In this document: positions 27,125 to 36,847 of the stretch, piece after piece | How the letters are laid out: every line of letters starts with the position of its first letter | How positions within the stretch are numbered: the stretch's first letter is position 1 | NCBI GenBank assembly: GCA_028282905.1 | Contig: JANQGW010000149.1 | Span: forward strand, 54,886 to 118,885 | Length of the DNA: 64,000 nt | From: Sedimentisphaerales bacterium | Lineage (GTDB): Bacteria > Planctomycetota > Phycisphaerae > Sedimentisphaerales > Anaerohalosphaeraceae | Direction of reading: 5' to 3' | Made by a program: the position numbers and the translations under genes | Notes under the pieces: generated by a model | The model's input: the letters and a program-made list of their open reading frames with translations, nothing else | What the model was told of the DNA's origin: nothing | The model's database searches: none

Positions 27125-27523
27125 ATGGATTGCCCGGTCTGCAAGACAGCGATGATTGTGCTGGAAATCGAAGAGGTCGAGATTGACTACTGCACCGATT
27201 GTGCGGGCATCTGGCTCGATACGGGGGAGTTGGAGCTTTTGCTGGAGGATTTTGAGCAGGCGGCGGCGGTTTTACAGTCGTTTGCTCCTGCCCAAAGCGA
27301 TGAAACACCCCGAAAATGCCCCATCTGCCTGAAAAAAATGGACAAAGTCCTCGTCGGCGAAGCGGACGGCAAACGGGAACTGATCGACCGCTGCCCCAAG
27401 GGCCACGGACTATGGTTCGACCGCGGCGAACTGAAGGACATCCTTACGATGGCCGAATTCGACAGTGAAGGCCGGGTCAAAGAGCTGCTCGGCGGGATTT
27501 TTGATCGCCCGGAAACGGAATAA
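27125..27523 (+). CDS. zf-TFIIB double zinc-ribbon protein
   Basis: 132 residues from the ATG at 27125, chosen because GGAGGA lies just upstream and the zinc motif starts at once (MDCPVCKTAM). Two zf-TFIIB-type ribbons: C3-x2-C6...C-x2-C with GIWLDTGELE, and CPICLKKM...CPKGHGLWFDRGELKDIL. Small cytoplasmic proteins of this type are common in bacteria but their function is not established. Acidic linker between the ribbons. The stop is followed by a palindromic repeat. Confidence 0.88.
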   Translation: MDCPVCKTAMIVLEIEEVEIDYCTDCAGIWLDTGELELLLEDFEQAAAVLQSFAPAQSDETPRKCPICLKKMDKVLVGEADGKRELIDRCPKGHGLWFDRGELKDILTMAEFDSEGRVKELLGGIFDRPETE

Positions 27524-27564
27524 TTTCTCAACATCAATATTGAAAAACAGAAACCACTGACATT

Positions 27565-27630
27565 TGTCATTCCCGCGCAGGCGGGAATCTACTCTGTATT
27601 CGCTGGATACCCGCCTGCGCGGGTATGACA
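27565..27630. repeat. Paired palindromic repeat (TGTCATTCCCGC type)
   Basis: Left arm 27565-27589 (TGTCATTCCCGCGCAGGCGGG...) and right arm 27605-27630 (...CCCGCCTGCGCGGGTATGACA) are near-complementary, and each arm is itself a palindrome (CCCGC...GCGGG). Single-arm relatives occur at 35368-35395, 52499-52526, 55026-55053 and 57691-57717. It may also end transcription of the zf-TFIIB gene. Confidence 0.85.
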
Positions 27631-27685
27631 CAAAAATGCCAGTATTTTGACAATTCGATAACATTCCCATCTCGTGAGGTGTCTT

Positions 27686-29788
27686 ATGGCTATTAAAACC
27701 CGAATCGTAACATATCTGAGCCTGTTGATACTATGTCTTTCGGTTTGCGCAAACGGGCAGACGCTATACCTGTCCCCTGACGGCAATGACAACTGGTCCG
27801 GCACAATCGGCCGCCCCAATGCCGACAAAAGTGACGGACCGCTGGTAACACTGACCGGCGCACGCGATAAAATCCGCAAACTCAAATCTGCCGGCTCACT
27901 CAATGAACCGATTGAGGTCATTGCCGCCGACGGCACCTACCCAATGCGTCAAACGCTGCTGCTGACGGAGACTGACAGCGGCACAGAAAGATTTCCGGTC
28001 ACTTACAAAGCTGCGGCAGGTGCACAACCGATTTTCAGCGGCGGCAAACGCATTACCGGTTTTAAACCGGAATCCAATGGTTTGTGGACAGTCAAAATTC
28101 CCGAAGTTGCTAACGGCAAGTGGTATTTTGAACAATTATTCGTCAACCGCCGGCGCGTCCAGCGTGCCCGCACACCGAACGAAGGTTATTTTAAAATCGC
28201 AGCCGTTCAGCAAAAGATGCTCGACGCCAAGGACAAAGCCGAACAAACCGTTACCGCTGCGGCGGGAGATCTTGAGACGCTGTTTGCCTTAAGCCAACAG
28301 CAATTGCGTGACGTCAACTTTATGGTGTATCATAAGTGGGACAACACCCGGCGGTTTATTGATGCGGTGGACCAGCCAACCAACACGATAGTCACCGCGG
28401 GTAAGAAAATGAAACCGTGGAATCCATGGAAAAAGGGCTGTCGGTATCACCTGGAAAACTACCGGGTGGCGCTGGATGCACCGGGCGAATGGTTTTTGGG
28501 TCGGGACGGCGTATTGGCTTATAAACCGCTTCCCGGGGAAACGATTGAATCTGTCGAGGTGATTGCCCCGGTGCTGGAGCGGTTTATTCACCTCAAGGGC
28601 GAAAAAGACCCGGTTCGGCATATTCGGTTCAAAGGCCTAAGTTTCCGCTACGCTCAAAAACTGATGGAACGTGGAGGATTTGAGGCAACTCAGGCCGCGG
28701 CAACGGTGGAAGGTGTGTCCATGGCCGACAATGCCGAGTATATCCGAGTTGAAAACTGTGCGTTCGAGCATTTTGACCGTTACGGCATCTGGTTTCGACG
28801 AGGATGCAAGAATAATGTGGTACAAAAATGCCTTATCTACGATTTCGGAGCCGGCGGCATTCGCTTCGGCAATATGGGAATGCCGACAAATGAGTCGGAA
28901 CAAACCGGGTACAATATCTGCGACAACAACATTATTTACTCCGGCGGGCATATCTATCCCTGCGCGGTGGGCGTCTGGATCGGCAGCAGCGGCGACAACC
29001 AGGTCACGCATAATGAAATCGGCAACCTTCGCTATACCGGTGTTTCGGTGGGCTGGCGATGGGGATACGACCCCAGCCCGGCCAAGCGGAACAAAATCGA
29101 ATTCAACCATATCCATCATATCGGACAGGGTATGCTTTCGGATATGGGCGGCGTTTATACGCTAGGCCCATCGGAGGGCACAACGGTCAGCAATAATGTC
29201 ATCCATGATGTGCTTTCGTTTACTTACGGCGGCTGGGGACTTTACACCGACGAGGGCAGCACCGGCATTACGATGGAAAACAATCTCGTCTATAATGTCA
29301 AAACTGGTGGTTTTCACCAGCATTACGGTAAAGAGAATGTGATTCGCAATAATATTCTGGCCTTCAGCCGGGATTATCAGGTGCAGGCGACACGCATTGA
29401 GAAGCATCGGTCCTTCCGCTTTGAAAATAATATTGTGTATTACAACAGCGGCGTCTGCCTGCAGGGGCCGTGGGATCGGATCAACATCGACATGGATAAT
29501 AACTGCTATTGGAACGCAGCCGGAGCGGTCAATTTCCTCGGCAAGACACTGGCCCAATGGCAGACACTGGGGCGGGATACAAATTCGATTGTGGCTGACC
29601 CGAAGTTTAAAAATCCCACGGTATACGATTTTCGCCTGAATGATGACTCGCCGGCAATAAACATCGGCTTCAAACCGTTTGATTACAGTAAAGCGGGTGT
29701 GTATGGCGATTCGGCATGGCTGAAAAAGGCTGAAGCCATCAGAAATGATGAATATTTGGCGAAAAACGCGGAAAAATCGCCACAGTAA
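27686..29788 (+). CDS. Secreted right-handed parallel beta-helix protein
   Basis: 700 residues from the ATG at 27686, which has GAGGTG upstream. Signal peptide ([20 protein letters not shown]) then [15 protein letters not shown], the typical start of pectate-lyase-like beta-helix proteins of planctomycetes and Bacteroidota. Residues about 330-640 show Asn/Gly-rich coils ([51 protein letters not shown]). Probably a polysaccharide lyase or glycosidase acting outside the cytoplasm; no specific family was assigned. Its context with GH2 and a sugar-type symporter supports glycan degradation. Confidence 0.85.
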   Translation: MAIKTRIVTYLSLLILCLSVCANGQTLYLSPDGNDNWSGTIGRPNADKSDGPLVTLTGARDKIRKLKSAGSLNEPIEVIAADGTYPMRQTLLLTETDSGTERFPVTYKAAAGAQPIFSGGKRITGFKPESNGLWTVKIPEVANGKWYFEQLFVNRRRVQRARTPNEGYFKIAAVQQKMLDAKDKAEQTVTAAAGDLETLFALSQQQLRDVNFMVYHKWDNTRRFIDAVDQPTNTIVTAGKKMKPWNPWKKGCRYHLENYRVALDAPGEWFLGRDGVLAYKPLPGETIESVEVIAPVLERFIHLKGEKDPVRHIRFKGLSFRYAQKLMERGGFEATQAAATVEGVSMADNAEYIRVENCAFEHFDRYGIWFRRGCKNNVVQKCLIYDFGAGGIRFGNMGMPTNESEQTGYNICDNNIIYSGGHIYPCAVGVWIGSSGDNQVTHNEIGNLRYTGVSVGWRWGYDPSPAKRNKIEFNHIHHIGQGMLSDMGGVYTLGPSEGTTVSNNVIHDVLSFTYGGWGLYTDEGSTGITMENNLVYNVKTGGFHQHYGKENVIRNNILAFSRDYQVQATRIEKHRSFRFENNIVYYNSGVCLQGPWDRINIDMDNNCYWNAAGAVNFLGKTLAQWQTLGRDTNSIVADPKFKNPTVYDFRLNDDSPAINIGFKPFDYSKAGVYGDSAWLKKAEAIRNDEYLAKNAEKSPQ

Positions 29789-29841
29789 ACCCACCGCGGC
29801 GTCTATATCATAAAACGACGTTACATTAAGGAGTTCATTGG

Positions 29842-30111
29842 ATGGATCGGCTCACGATCACGGCAATTGTGTGCGGAATTATTGATATTCCTCTGTTTAT
29901 TCTCATCGGCAAGCTGATGTTTGGCAGTTGGGAAGATTTTTGGGAGGCGATAAAATTTTGGCTGACGCCGGATATTTGGTCGGCATTTTCGGGAGAATAC
30001 TGGGAAGATCGATGGGCCGAAATGAAGCTGGGATTTTTTATCCTCCTCTGTGGAGGCTGCGTGGTCGGCGAAATTGTGCTTATCAATGAATGGATTACGC
30101 CCTTATATTAA
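29842..30111 (+). CDS. Small two-helix membrane protein
   Basis: 89 residues with a strong AAGGAG site. Two membrane helices: about 5-27 (ITAIVCGIIDIPLFILIGKLMF) and 62-85 (LGFFILLCGGCVVGEIVLIN), separated by a Trp-rich amphipathic loop with W-ED-W repeats. No family was recognised. It lies 53 bases after the beta-helix gene on the same strand, so it may be co-transcribed. Confidence 0.75.
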   Translation: MDRLTITAIVCGIIDIPLFILIGKLMFGSWEDFWEAIKFWLTPDIWSAFSGEYWEDRWAEMKLGFFILLCGGCVVGEIVLINEWITPLY

Positions 30112-30153
30112 CATAGAGGCTATACTCCACAAAATCGATTCACAAAACACCGC

Positions 30154-30181
30154 TTGCAAGGCGATCAGCGGTGGGTATAAT
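30154..30181 (+). promoter_or_regulatory. Promoter of the small lipoprotein gene
   Basis: TTGCAA (30154-30159), 16-base spacer, TATAAT (30176-30181). The start codon follows at 30260 with GGAG nearby, giving a leader of about 70 bases. Confidence 0.55.
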
Positions 30182-30259
30182 ATTGCTAATGGGTTTTCGC
30201 TGGGAAACAATGAATATTAATATAAAAACACAGGGCCTTATATTGTTTTTGGAGTAATC

Positions 30260-30667
30260 ATGTATTTTCGATTGATTTTGGCAATGACATTAGTATTTGT
30301 TTTGAGCGGCTGCGATAGACAGCCCACACTGATTATGGACCAGGAATCTTATGATACAATCGTTCAAACAATGTTTGACCCAAGCGTCTATTTTCACCAC
30401 ACTCATGGATCAGGTAAAGGGCCAGATGGAGGCTCATTTGACACCATGATTGGCCCCGGGGAATCAACAGAGCCGCCGGCTTTCGATTTCACCCCGTTTG
30501 ATACTTATCTTAAGAGCAAGGATACTTTTTGGGGAACCGGCACAAGCAGCGATGGGAATCTCTATCGGGAACAAACATGGGATAACAGTGAACGATACAT
30601 TATTGTACAAGGTGCTTGGTTAAAAGACGGAAATATATTAATCACTTATCGAGAAATCGCTCGATAG
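30260..30667 (+). CDS. Small predicted lipoprotein, unknown function
   Basis: 135 residues with a GGAG site. Signal peptide with lipobox LSGC (C18), so probably lipid-anchored. The mature part is acidic and Gly/Asp-rich (TIVQTMFDPSVYFHHTHGSGKG) with no recognised domain. It has its own likely promoter. It precedes lemA by 65 bases. Confidence 0.75.
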   Translation: MYFRLILAMTLVFVLSGCDRQPTLIMDQESYDTIVQTMFDPSVYFHHTHGSGKGPDGGSFDTMIGPGESTEPPAFDFTPFDTYLKSKDTFWGTGTSSDGNLYREQTWDNSERYIIVQGAWLKDGNILITYREIAR

Positions 30668-30732
30668 CATTCTTAAAACTATTGAATTTTGAAATTTACT
30701 GCTAAATAAACCTTTTTGAAAGGAGTTGTACA

Positions 30733-31296
30733 GTGGGGATATTGATTGGATTGCTGGTGCCTTTGGGCATTCTTGTTTTGATCGCGGTTTTTGTGATTGG
30801 GATTTACAACACACTGGTGCGGCTGCGCAACCAGGTGGACAATGCCTGGTCGCAGATCGACGTGCAGCTCAAGCGGCGGCACGATCTGATCCCGAACCTG
30901 GTCGAAACCGCCAAGGGCTACATGAAACACGAGCAGGACACATTTACCAAGATTACCGAGGCCCGCAGCCGGGCGATGGGTGCCGGCAATGTCGCTGACG
31001 CGGCCAAAGCGGAAGGCGCCTTGACCGATGCACTCAGCAAATTCATGCTGGTCGTCGAAAACTACCCCGACCTGAAGGCTAACGCCAACTTTTTATCCTT
31101 GCAGGAAACGCTGACCAGCACCGAAAACAAAATTTCCTTCGCGCGTCAGGGTTATAACGACCAGGCACTGTTCTATAACAACAAAATCCAGATGTTCCCG
31201 TCCAATGTCGTCGCCGGGATGTTCAGCTTCACTAAACGCGACTTCTTCGAGATCGAAAACGAAGCCGAACGCGAAGCGCCAAAAGTACAGTTTTAA
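30733..31296 (+). CDS. lemA: LemA family protein
   Basis: 187 residues from a GTG start with AAAGGAG nine bases upstream. One N-terminal membrane helix (about 3-25), then the LemA four-helix-bundle domain with conserved YNTLVRLRNQVDNAWSQIDVQLKRRHDLIPNLVE and SLQETLTSTENKISFARQGYN...FP-N-VA. LemA proteins are membrane-attached and of unclear function, often found with the HtpX protease. Here htpX is 2.8 kb downstream with a phosphatase gene between. Length and motifs are normal. Confidence 0.95.
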   Translation: MGILIGLLVPLGILVLIAVFVIGIYNTLVRLRNQVDNAWSQIDVQLKRRHDLIPNLVETAKGYMKHEQDTFTKITEARSRAMGAGNVADAAKAEGALTDALSKFMLVVENYPDLKANANFLSLQETLTSTENKISFARQGYNDQALFYNNKIQMFPSNVVAGMFSFTKRDFFEIENEAEREAPKVQF

Positions 31297-31315
31297 CCGG
31301 AACAATAATAGATTT

Positions 31316-31400
31316 ACCACGAAGGTCACGAAGAGCACGAAGTAATTATTTTACTTTATCTCCTTCGTGTCCTTTGTAGTTTAAAATAAATCCGTGGTTT
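31316..31400. repeat. Inverted repeat with tandem CACGAAG nonamers
   Basis: The left part (31316-31341) has three nine-base units starting CACGAAG. The right part (31363-31400) has CTTCGTGTCC...CCGTGGTTT, complementary to the left end ACCACGAAGG. It is related in design to 1092-1171. It sits between lemA and the PhoD-like gene. Confidence 0.75.
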
Positions 31401-31431
31401 CTTTTTAGCAATTCATGATGGGAAATTTATT

Positions 31432-34020
31432 ATGAAGTCATCCAAACTCACCTTTATCATCACAGCAGTCATCATAGTCACTTCACCCGTTTTGGGCATG
31501 GGCAATCGCACCAAGACTGATACCGATTTGCCTTATCGCTGGGACACAACGCCGGATCGGACCTGGGCGGGGCCGGAGTTTTGGGCCAACCGCCTGCAGG
31601 ACTGGCAGGTTAAAGACGGAAAACTGCAAACCCGGGCTATGCCGGGCAGCCGCGGTCTGCAAACGTGCCATCTGCTGACCGAACGATTAGCCGAGGGAAA
31701 CGGTGACTTTACATTGCAGGTTCGCTGCGGCCTGACGATTCAAGGGAAATCCGTTTCGCCGAGTGGGGCCTGCGGCTTTCTGATCGGCGCAGCGCCCGAT
31801 GTCGATTATCGAGCGGCGGCGCTGGTTCACTGCAGTACCGGTAAAGGCGGTGGTATCTATGCGGGCATCAACAGCAACGCCATGCTGTTTATCGACGACT
31901 TTGAAGATGCGAAGCCACCCTTAGTATTGAGCGGGCGAAAACTCGATCTGCCTGCGGAATGTCTGCTGCGTTTGAGTTGGAAAAATAACGTCTTAACCAT
32001 TGAACTGCTTGATGCTGAGGGAAAAACCGTTACCAAAGCTGATATGGACTCTATCGCCCCGGCCCGTATGGCCGGCAGTATTGCCCTGGCGGCTCACCCA
32101 GGCGATAAACCAAAGACCGAAAAGGTGACTGCCTGGTTTAATGATTTCTCCGTCACGGGCAGCAAAATCCAATCACACCCGGATCGCCAGTGCGGGCCGG
32201 TACTCTGCACACAATACACACTGGACAACGGCATTTTAAACCTGACGGCGCAGATGATGCCGTTAGGTGAAAAAGACGCCCAGACCGTCACGCTGGAGGC
32301 GAAAACCGGACGTCGCTGGAAAACGGTCGCGACTGCCGACATCATCGCTCCCGGCTGGACCGCGCCTTTCCGCGTGGAAAACTGGAATGAATCAAAGGAT
32401 ACGCCCTACCGAGTGGTCTATCAGATGACGGACACCGCCGGAGTTGCACAAACGTTTCACTGGAGCGGAACAATTCGCAAGAACCCCGCCAAGAAAAAGT
32501 CAATTGTTGTCGCCGGCTTTACCGGCAACCACATGGTCCGTCATCCGGGTGTTGATCGCGGCAAATATACCTGGGACGGCGACTGGCTGTGGTTCCCGCA
32601 CAATGACATTGTCAGTGCCGTCGAAAAACACAACCCGGACCTGCTGTTCTTCAGTGGCGACCAGGTCTATGAAGGCGCCAGCCCCACCCGGGCCGATAAG
32701 AGCGGCGGCCTCTCAACCCAACTGGACTACCTGTACAAGTGGTACCTGTACTGCTGGGCCTATCGTGATCTGCTCAAAGACATCCCCTGCGTCTGCATCC
32801 CGGACGACCACGATGTGTACCAGGGCAACCTGTGGGGAGCGGGCGGACGCAAGATTGACCGCGACAACAAAGGCGGCTACGTCATGAGTGCCGACTTTGT
32901 CAAGATGGTCGAACGCACCCAGACCAGTCATCTGCCCGAACCGTTCGATCCGACGCCAATTGATCGCGGCATCGGCGTCTATTATACCGACCTGAACATC
33001 GGCGGAGTCAGCTTTGCCGTTCTGGAGGATCGCAAATTTAAGAGCGGCCCTAACGGCATCTGTCCGAAAACCAACAGCGGACGGGCCGACCATGTAATTG
33101 ACCCAAATTTTGATATCACGAAAGCCGATGTGCCGGGAGCCAAACTGCTCGGTGAGCGACAATTGACCTTCCTGCGAAATTGGGCCGCTGACTGGGACGA
33201 TGTGGAGATGAAAGCAACATTGACGCAGACGATTTTTGCCGGTGCGGCCACGCATCACGGCGGCAACCTGCAATACCTGATTGCCGATTACGATTCCAAC
33301 GGCTGGCCGCAGACGGGCCGCAACAATGCCCTCAAGGAAATCCGCAAGGGTTTTGGCTTTATGATTGGCGGCGACCAGCATCTGGCCACGGTCATTCATC
33401 ACGGTACCGATGCCTGGGAGGATGCGGGCTGGTCATTCTGTGTGCCGTCAGTGGCAAACTTTTATCCGCGACAATGGGCACCGCCGACAAAGCAGTACGG
33501 CAAAGTGGACGCGCCGCAGGAATTTACCGGCCGCTATAAAGATGGTCTCGGCAACCGCCTGACAGTCTGGGCGCATACGAATCCGCGAAAGATGGGACAA
33601 GAACTTGCCGCACTGCACGACTCCATGCCCGGTTACGGAATTGTCAAGTTTAACAAGACCGACCGTACAATCACCATGGAAAACTGGCCGCGATTCGCCG
33701 ATCCGGCTGACCGGAAAGCAGAGCAATACACAGGCTGGCCCAAAACCATTGCCCAAACGGACAACTACGCGCGAAAAGCCGCGGGGTATCTGCCAACGGT
33801 GGAAACCAATATCGATGACCCAGTCGTGCAGATTATCGATGAGAAAAGCGGTGAAATTGTTTATACGTTGCGGATCAACGGACGTAAATTCGAACCGAAA
33901 GTCTTTGATAAAGCCGGTACATATACGGTGAAAGTCGGCCCGGATTCCGGCAACATGCGGTCGGTCACCGGACTCGGCGCTAAAACCGAGCCGTACGGTT
34001 TATTGAAGATGAAATTTTAA
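31432..34020 (+). CDS. Secreted PhoD-like phosphatase/phosphodiesterase
   Basis: 862 residues. Signal peptide (KLTFIITAVIIVTSPVLGMG). Residues about 40-250 form a LamG/jelly-roll-like front domain; the PhoD-like metallophosphatase domain (about 350-760) shows LLFFSGDQVYEG, IPDDHDVYQGN, FAGAATHHGG and GFMIGGDQHLATVIHHG, the Asp/Asn/His metal ligands of the calcineurin-like fold. A beta tail follows. Acts outside the cytoplasm on phosphate mono- or diesters. Flanked by a palindromic repeat and an A/T-rich run, it separates lemA from htpX. Confidence 0.9.
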   Translation: MKSSKLTFIITAVIIVTSPVLGMGNRTKTDTDLPYRWDTTPDRTWAGPEFWANRLQDWQVKDGKLQTRAMPGSRGLQTCHLLTERLAEGNGDFTLQVRCGLTIQGKSVSPSGACGFLIGAAPDVDYRAAALVHCSTGKGGGIYAGINSNAMLFIDDFEDAKPPLVLSGRKLDLPAECLLRLSWKNNVLTIELLDAEGKTVTKADMDSIAPARMAGSIALAAHPGDKPKTEKVTAWFNDFSVTGSKIQSHPDRQCGPVLCTQYTLDNGILNLTAQMMPLGEKDAQTVTLEAKTGRRWKTVATADIIAPGWTAPFRVENWNESKDTPYRVVYQMTDTAGVAQTFHWSGTIRKNPAKKKSIVVAGFTGNHMVRHPGVDRGKYTWDGDWLWFPHNDIVSAVEKHNPDLLFFSGDQVYEGASPTRADKSGGLSTQLDYLYKWYLYCWAYRDLLKDIPCVCIPDDHDVYQGNLWGAGGRKIDRDNKGGYVMSADFVKMVERTQTSHLPEPFDPTPIDRGIGVYYTDLNIGGVSFAVLEDRKFKSGPNGICPKTNSGRADHVIDPNFDITKADVPGAKLLGERQLTFLRNWAADWDDVEMKATLTQTIFAGAATHHGGNLQYLIADYDSNGWPQTGRNNALKEIRKGFGFMIGGDQHLATVIHHGTDAWEDAGWSFCVPSVANFYPRQWAPPTKQYGKVDAPQEFTGRYKDGLGNRLTVWAHTNPRKMGQELAALHDSMPGYGIVKFNKTDRTITMENWPRFADPADRKAEQYTGWPKTIAQTDNYARKAAGYLPTVETNIDDPVVQIIDEKSGEIVYTLRINGRKFEPKVFDKAGTYTVKVGPDSGNMRSVTGLGAKTEPYGLLKMKF

Positions 34021-34082
34021 TCGCGCTGATAAACTGGTAATGATAATTTAAAATTCAACATTCATAATTTATAATTGAATTT

Positions 34083-35306
34083 ATGTGGGAACTGATTCGA
34101 GTCAATAAGCGTAATTCCGTGCTGCTGCTGGGCGCGATGGGAACCGTACTGCTGATTTTAGGCTTTGTGCTGGGCATGGTCTTTGCCCGGGGCAATCCAC
34201 AGGCCGGCTGGGTCGGCATGTTTGTTGCCGCGATTATCTGGCTGGTGATGATGGGCGTCAGCCTGTCGGCAGGCGATCAGATTCTGCTGGCGTCCAGCAA
34301 GGCGACACCCGTTACGCCCGATGTGCATCCGATGCTGTTTAACGTGGTCGAAGAAATGACCATCGCCGCGAATATGCCGAAGATGCCAAAGATTTATATT
34401 ATCAACGACCCTGCCCCGAATGCCTTTGCCACCGGTCGAAGCCCGGAAACGGCCTCAGTAGCCGTTACCGCGGGTCTTTTGACCAAGCTGAACCGTGATG
34501 AGCTGCAAGGCGTCATGGCCCACGAGATCAGTCATATTCTGCACCGAGATATTTTGTTTGTGACACTGGCCGGCGTCATGCTCGGCAGTATCGTGCTGAT
34601 CAGCCAGGTATTTTTGCGGGGGATGTTTTACAGTTCACTCGGTTCGCGTCGGCGATATTCCTCCAATCGCGAAGGCGGCGGACAGGCACAGGCGATTATG
34701 ATGATCGTGGCGATTCTGTTTGCGATTTTGGCGCCGATCTTCGCGCAACTGCTGTACTTTGCCCTGAGCCGCAAACGAGAATACCTCGCCGACGCCGGGG
34801 CCGTTCGCCTGACGCGCTATCCGGAGGGCCTGGCCGGCGCACTGGAGAAAATCGCCGGCACTGATGTCAATATGGAGTCAGCCAACAAGGTCACCGCGCC
34901 GATGTATATCGCCAATCCCTTCCGCGGCAAAAAAGCGATGAATCTTTACAGCACGCACCCGCCCATCAAAGACCGCATTCGCATTCTGCGGAACATGACC
35001 CACGGCGCAGCGTTTACCGATTATGAAAAATCGTATGAACAGGTCACAAAAAAGAAAACGGTTGTCCCCGCCTCGGCATTAAAACCGGAAGAAGTCGCCA
35101 TTCGCGACGCTTCGGGCGAATCCAAATCAACTCAAACCGCTCGCCAGCAGGCTCGACAAGTCGGCGACCTCATGCGAACCGTCAGCCAGTTTGCCTTCGT
35201 CACCTGCGGCTGCGGCTTGAAGATGAAAATCCCCCCAAACTACAAACACAACAAAGTCCAGTGCCCCCGCTGCAAAAAAATCTCTGACATTAACGCATCA
35301 GACTGA
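34083..35306 (+). CDS. htpX: HtpX-like M48 membrane metalloprotease with C-terminal zinc ribbon
   Basis: 407 residues; HtpX is usually about 290. Two N-terminal membrane helices (13-36, 43-62), HEISH zinc motif at 147-151 and the third ligand in SRKREYLADAGAV, with two more helices between them. The core ends near residue 315. The extra C-terminal part has a Gln/Ala/Arg linker and a zinc ribbon (CGCGLKMKIPPNYKHNKVQC...C). Expected role is quality control of membrane proteins. LemA is encoded upstream, beyond the phosphatase gene. Confidence 0.92.
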   Translation: MWELIRVNKRNSVLLLGAMGTVLLILGFVLGMVFARGNPQAGWVGMFVAAIIWLVMMGVSLSAGDQILLASSKATPVTPDVHPMLFNVVEEMTIAANMPKMPKIYIINDPAPNAFATGRSPETASVAVTAGLLTKLNRDELQGVMAHEISHILHRDILFVTLAGVMLGSIVLISQVFLRGMFYSSLGSRRRYSSNREGGGQAQAIMMIVAILFAILAPIFAQLLYFALSRKREYLADAGAVRLTRYPEGLAGALEKIAGTDVNMESANKVTAPMYIANPFRGKKAMNLYSTHPPIKDRIRILRNMTHGAAFTDYEKSYEQVTKKKTVVPASALKPEEVAIRDASGESKSTQTARQQARQVGDLMRTVSQFAFVTCGCGLKMKIPPNYKHNKVQCPRCKKISDINASD

Positions 35307-35367
35307 CAGCGAGGGGATATTGTAATAGATCCAGTCACAAACAATTGATTCACTAAGCTGAAACGCA

Positions 35368-35395
35368 TGGATTCGGAGCCATCGCGGAAATGACA
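35368..35395. repeat. TGGATTC...GGAAATGACA palindromic repeat, single arm
   Basis: TGGATTCGGAGCCATCGCGG followed by AAATGACA. Degenerate member of the family at 27565-27630, 52499-52526, 55026-55053 and 57691-57717. Confidence 0.6.
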
Positions 35396-35430
35396 CTATT
35401 AGAAAAGCGGCTTAAACAGACAGGAGCTTT

Positions 35431-35976
35431 ATGCGAATACATGTCACAGGTGCTTCCGGGTCAGGGACAACCACCCTGGCGGCTGAACTCGCTAAGACAT
35501 TGGACTGTCCGCACTTTGACAGCGATGATTATTTCTGGATACCGACGGAAATCGCCTACACAGAAAAACGTCCGGTCGAAGAAAGAGGGCGTTTGCTGAT
35601 GGCCGATTTGCAAAAATGGCCAAACTGGGTTTTAAGCGGCTGTAAATGTAATTGGTCAGAAACCCACACCGACAATCTTTATGACCTGGTAATCTTTCTG
35701 TATGTTCCGCAGCATATTCGTCTGGAAAGACTAAAAGAACGTGAGACAACGAAATTCGGACAAGAAGCCATTGAACCCGGAGGTTATTTCCATGACAATC
35801 ACACCGCGTTTATCGAGTGGGCCTCCGGATACGATACCTACGACGAATCCACTCGCAGCAAACAGCTGCATGAGAATTGGCTCAGCAGCCTAAGCTGCCC
35901 GGTCCTGCGGCTCGAAGAAGTCAGAGCTGTTACAGAAAATCTTCAAACCGCACTTGATTTCATCAAAACACTCTAA
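35431..35976 (+). CDS. P-loop nucleoside/shikimate-type kinase of unknown substrate
   Basis: 181 residues with AGGAG seven bases upstream. Walker A GASGSGTTT (residues 7-15) at the N-terminus, then a DSDDYFW acid motif and a lid-like region (LERLKERE). It resembles adenylate-kinase-like AAA_17/18 P-loop proteins. Cytoplasmic, with no membrane segment. The substrate cannot be told from sequence. No functional link to htpX or the GPP34 gene is visible. Confidence 0.8.
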   Translation: MRIHVTGASGSGTTTLAAELAKTLDCPHFDSDDYFWIPTEIAYTEKRPVEERGRLLMADLQKWPNWVLSGCKCNWSETHTDNLYDLVIFLYVPQHIRLERLKERETTKFGQEAIEPGGYFHDNHTAFIEWASGYDTYDESTRSKQLHENWLSSLSCPVLRLEEVRAVTENLQTALDFIKTL

Positions 35977-36003
35977 ATCAGCAAAACTCACGCCGTTATG
36001 TTC

Positions 36004-36693
36004 CTAGTGCGATGCGTTAATGGTCGTTGTCATCAATGTCGTGCTGACGCAAGTCGCCACCAGTGCCGCCTGAACCGCGGAAATCGCATCATGAGCCGCT
36101 TTGCCGATAATTTCGCCTTTCACAATCTGCTCAATTCGTTTTCGACGCTGCTTCAGTTCTCTTTTATCGAAGATATTCGGCAATATTCCCGCGCTGTCGG
36201 CTAATGAAATGAGAATTACCGTGCGGGCGCCAATATCATCGGTCTCGGTAAAAATTGCCTCCTTCAGCCGCGCGATAATCTTCCGTTCCGGTTCAGGATT
36301 GACCTCGGGGTAAATTTTGCGCGTAAACAACAGCAGTACTTTGTCTTCATCCATCCGGAGAATGCCCAGCTGGCAAAGCCTTGTGGCAATACGGTGCTTA
36401 AGATCTTTCGTGGATGCCAGGCGGGAGACCCAGTCCTGAAGTGTTCTTTGCTTTTTCTCGCTGTTCATTTTCATCAGCCATTCATCCAGCAGTGAATCGC
36501 CCAGCGGGGAACATTGATTCACAGCAACACGCTTGTTTTTCGCATGTGTGTCAATTGTAATACGCTGTGCCAGCAAAAGTTCGGCGATCATCGCCCCACC
36601 CAACGCATACTGATACATCATCCCTGCAGCGACCGTCCCTTCCCGGTCTCTAAGCGATAATAACATAATTTCTTCATGCAGCAATAAGTCCAT
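36004..36693 (-). CDS. GPP34/GOLPH3-family protein
   Basis: 229 residues from the ATG at 36693 behind AAGGAGAGG. The N-terminal LLLHEEIMLLSLRDREGTV and ALGGAMIAELLLAQRI are signatures of the GPP34 family, which in eukaryotes binds phosphatidylinositol-4-phosphate and Golgi glycosyltransferases. Bacterial members have no settled role but are predicted to be peripheral membrane proteins. Here it lies beside a glycosyltransferase operon, which fits a role in positioning or regulating such enzymes (inference). The C-terminal hydrophobic helix may touch the membrane. Confidence 0.82.
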   Translation of the reverse strand: MDLLLHEEIMLLSLRDREGTVAAGMMYQYALGGAMIAELLLAQRITIDTHAKNKRVAVNQCSPLGDSLLDEWLMKMNSEKKQRTLQDWVSRLASTKDLKHRIATRLCQLGILRMDEDKVLLLFTRKIYPEVNPEPERKIIARLKEAIFTETDDIGARTVILISLADSAGILPNIFDKRELKQRRKRIEQIVKGEIIGKAAHDAISAVQAALVATCVSTTLMTTTINASH

Positions 36694-36847
36694 GTCCTCT
36701 CCTTGAATAAAGATAACCACTTTGTTCTACCTATAAGACGCACTAACCCCCTTCCCTGTTTCAGAAAAAAATGGAAATCCGCCTTCTTTTCAAAAAATGC
36801 TATTTCGAGAACATCCAGCGTGGCTATTGTCCCAAGTCACCACGCAT

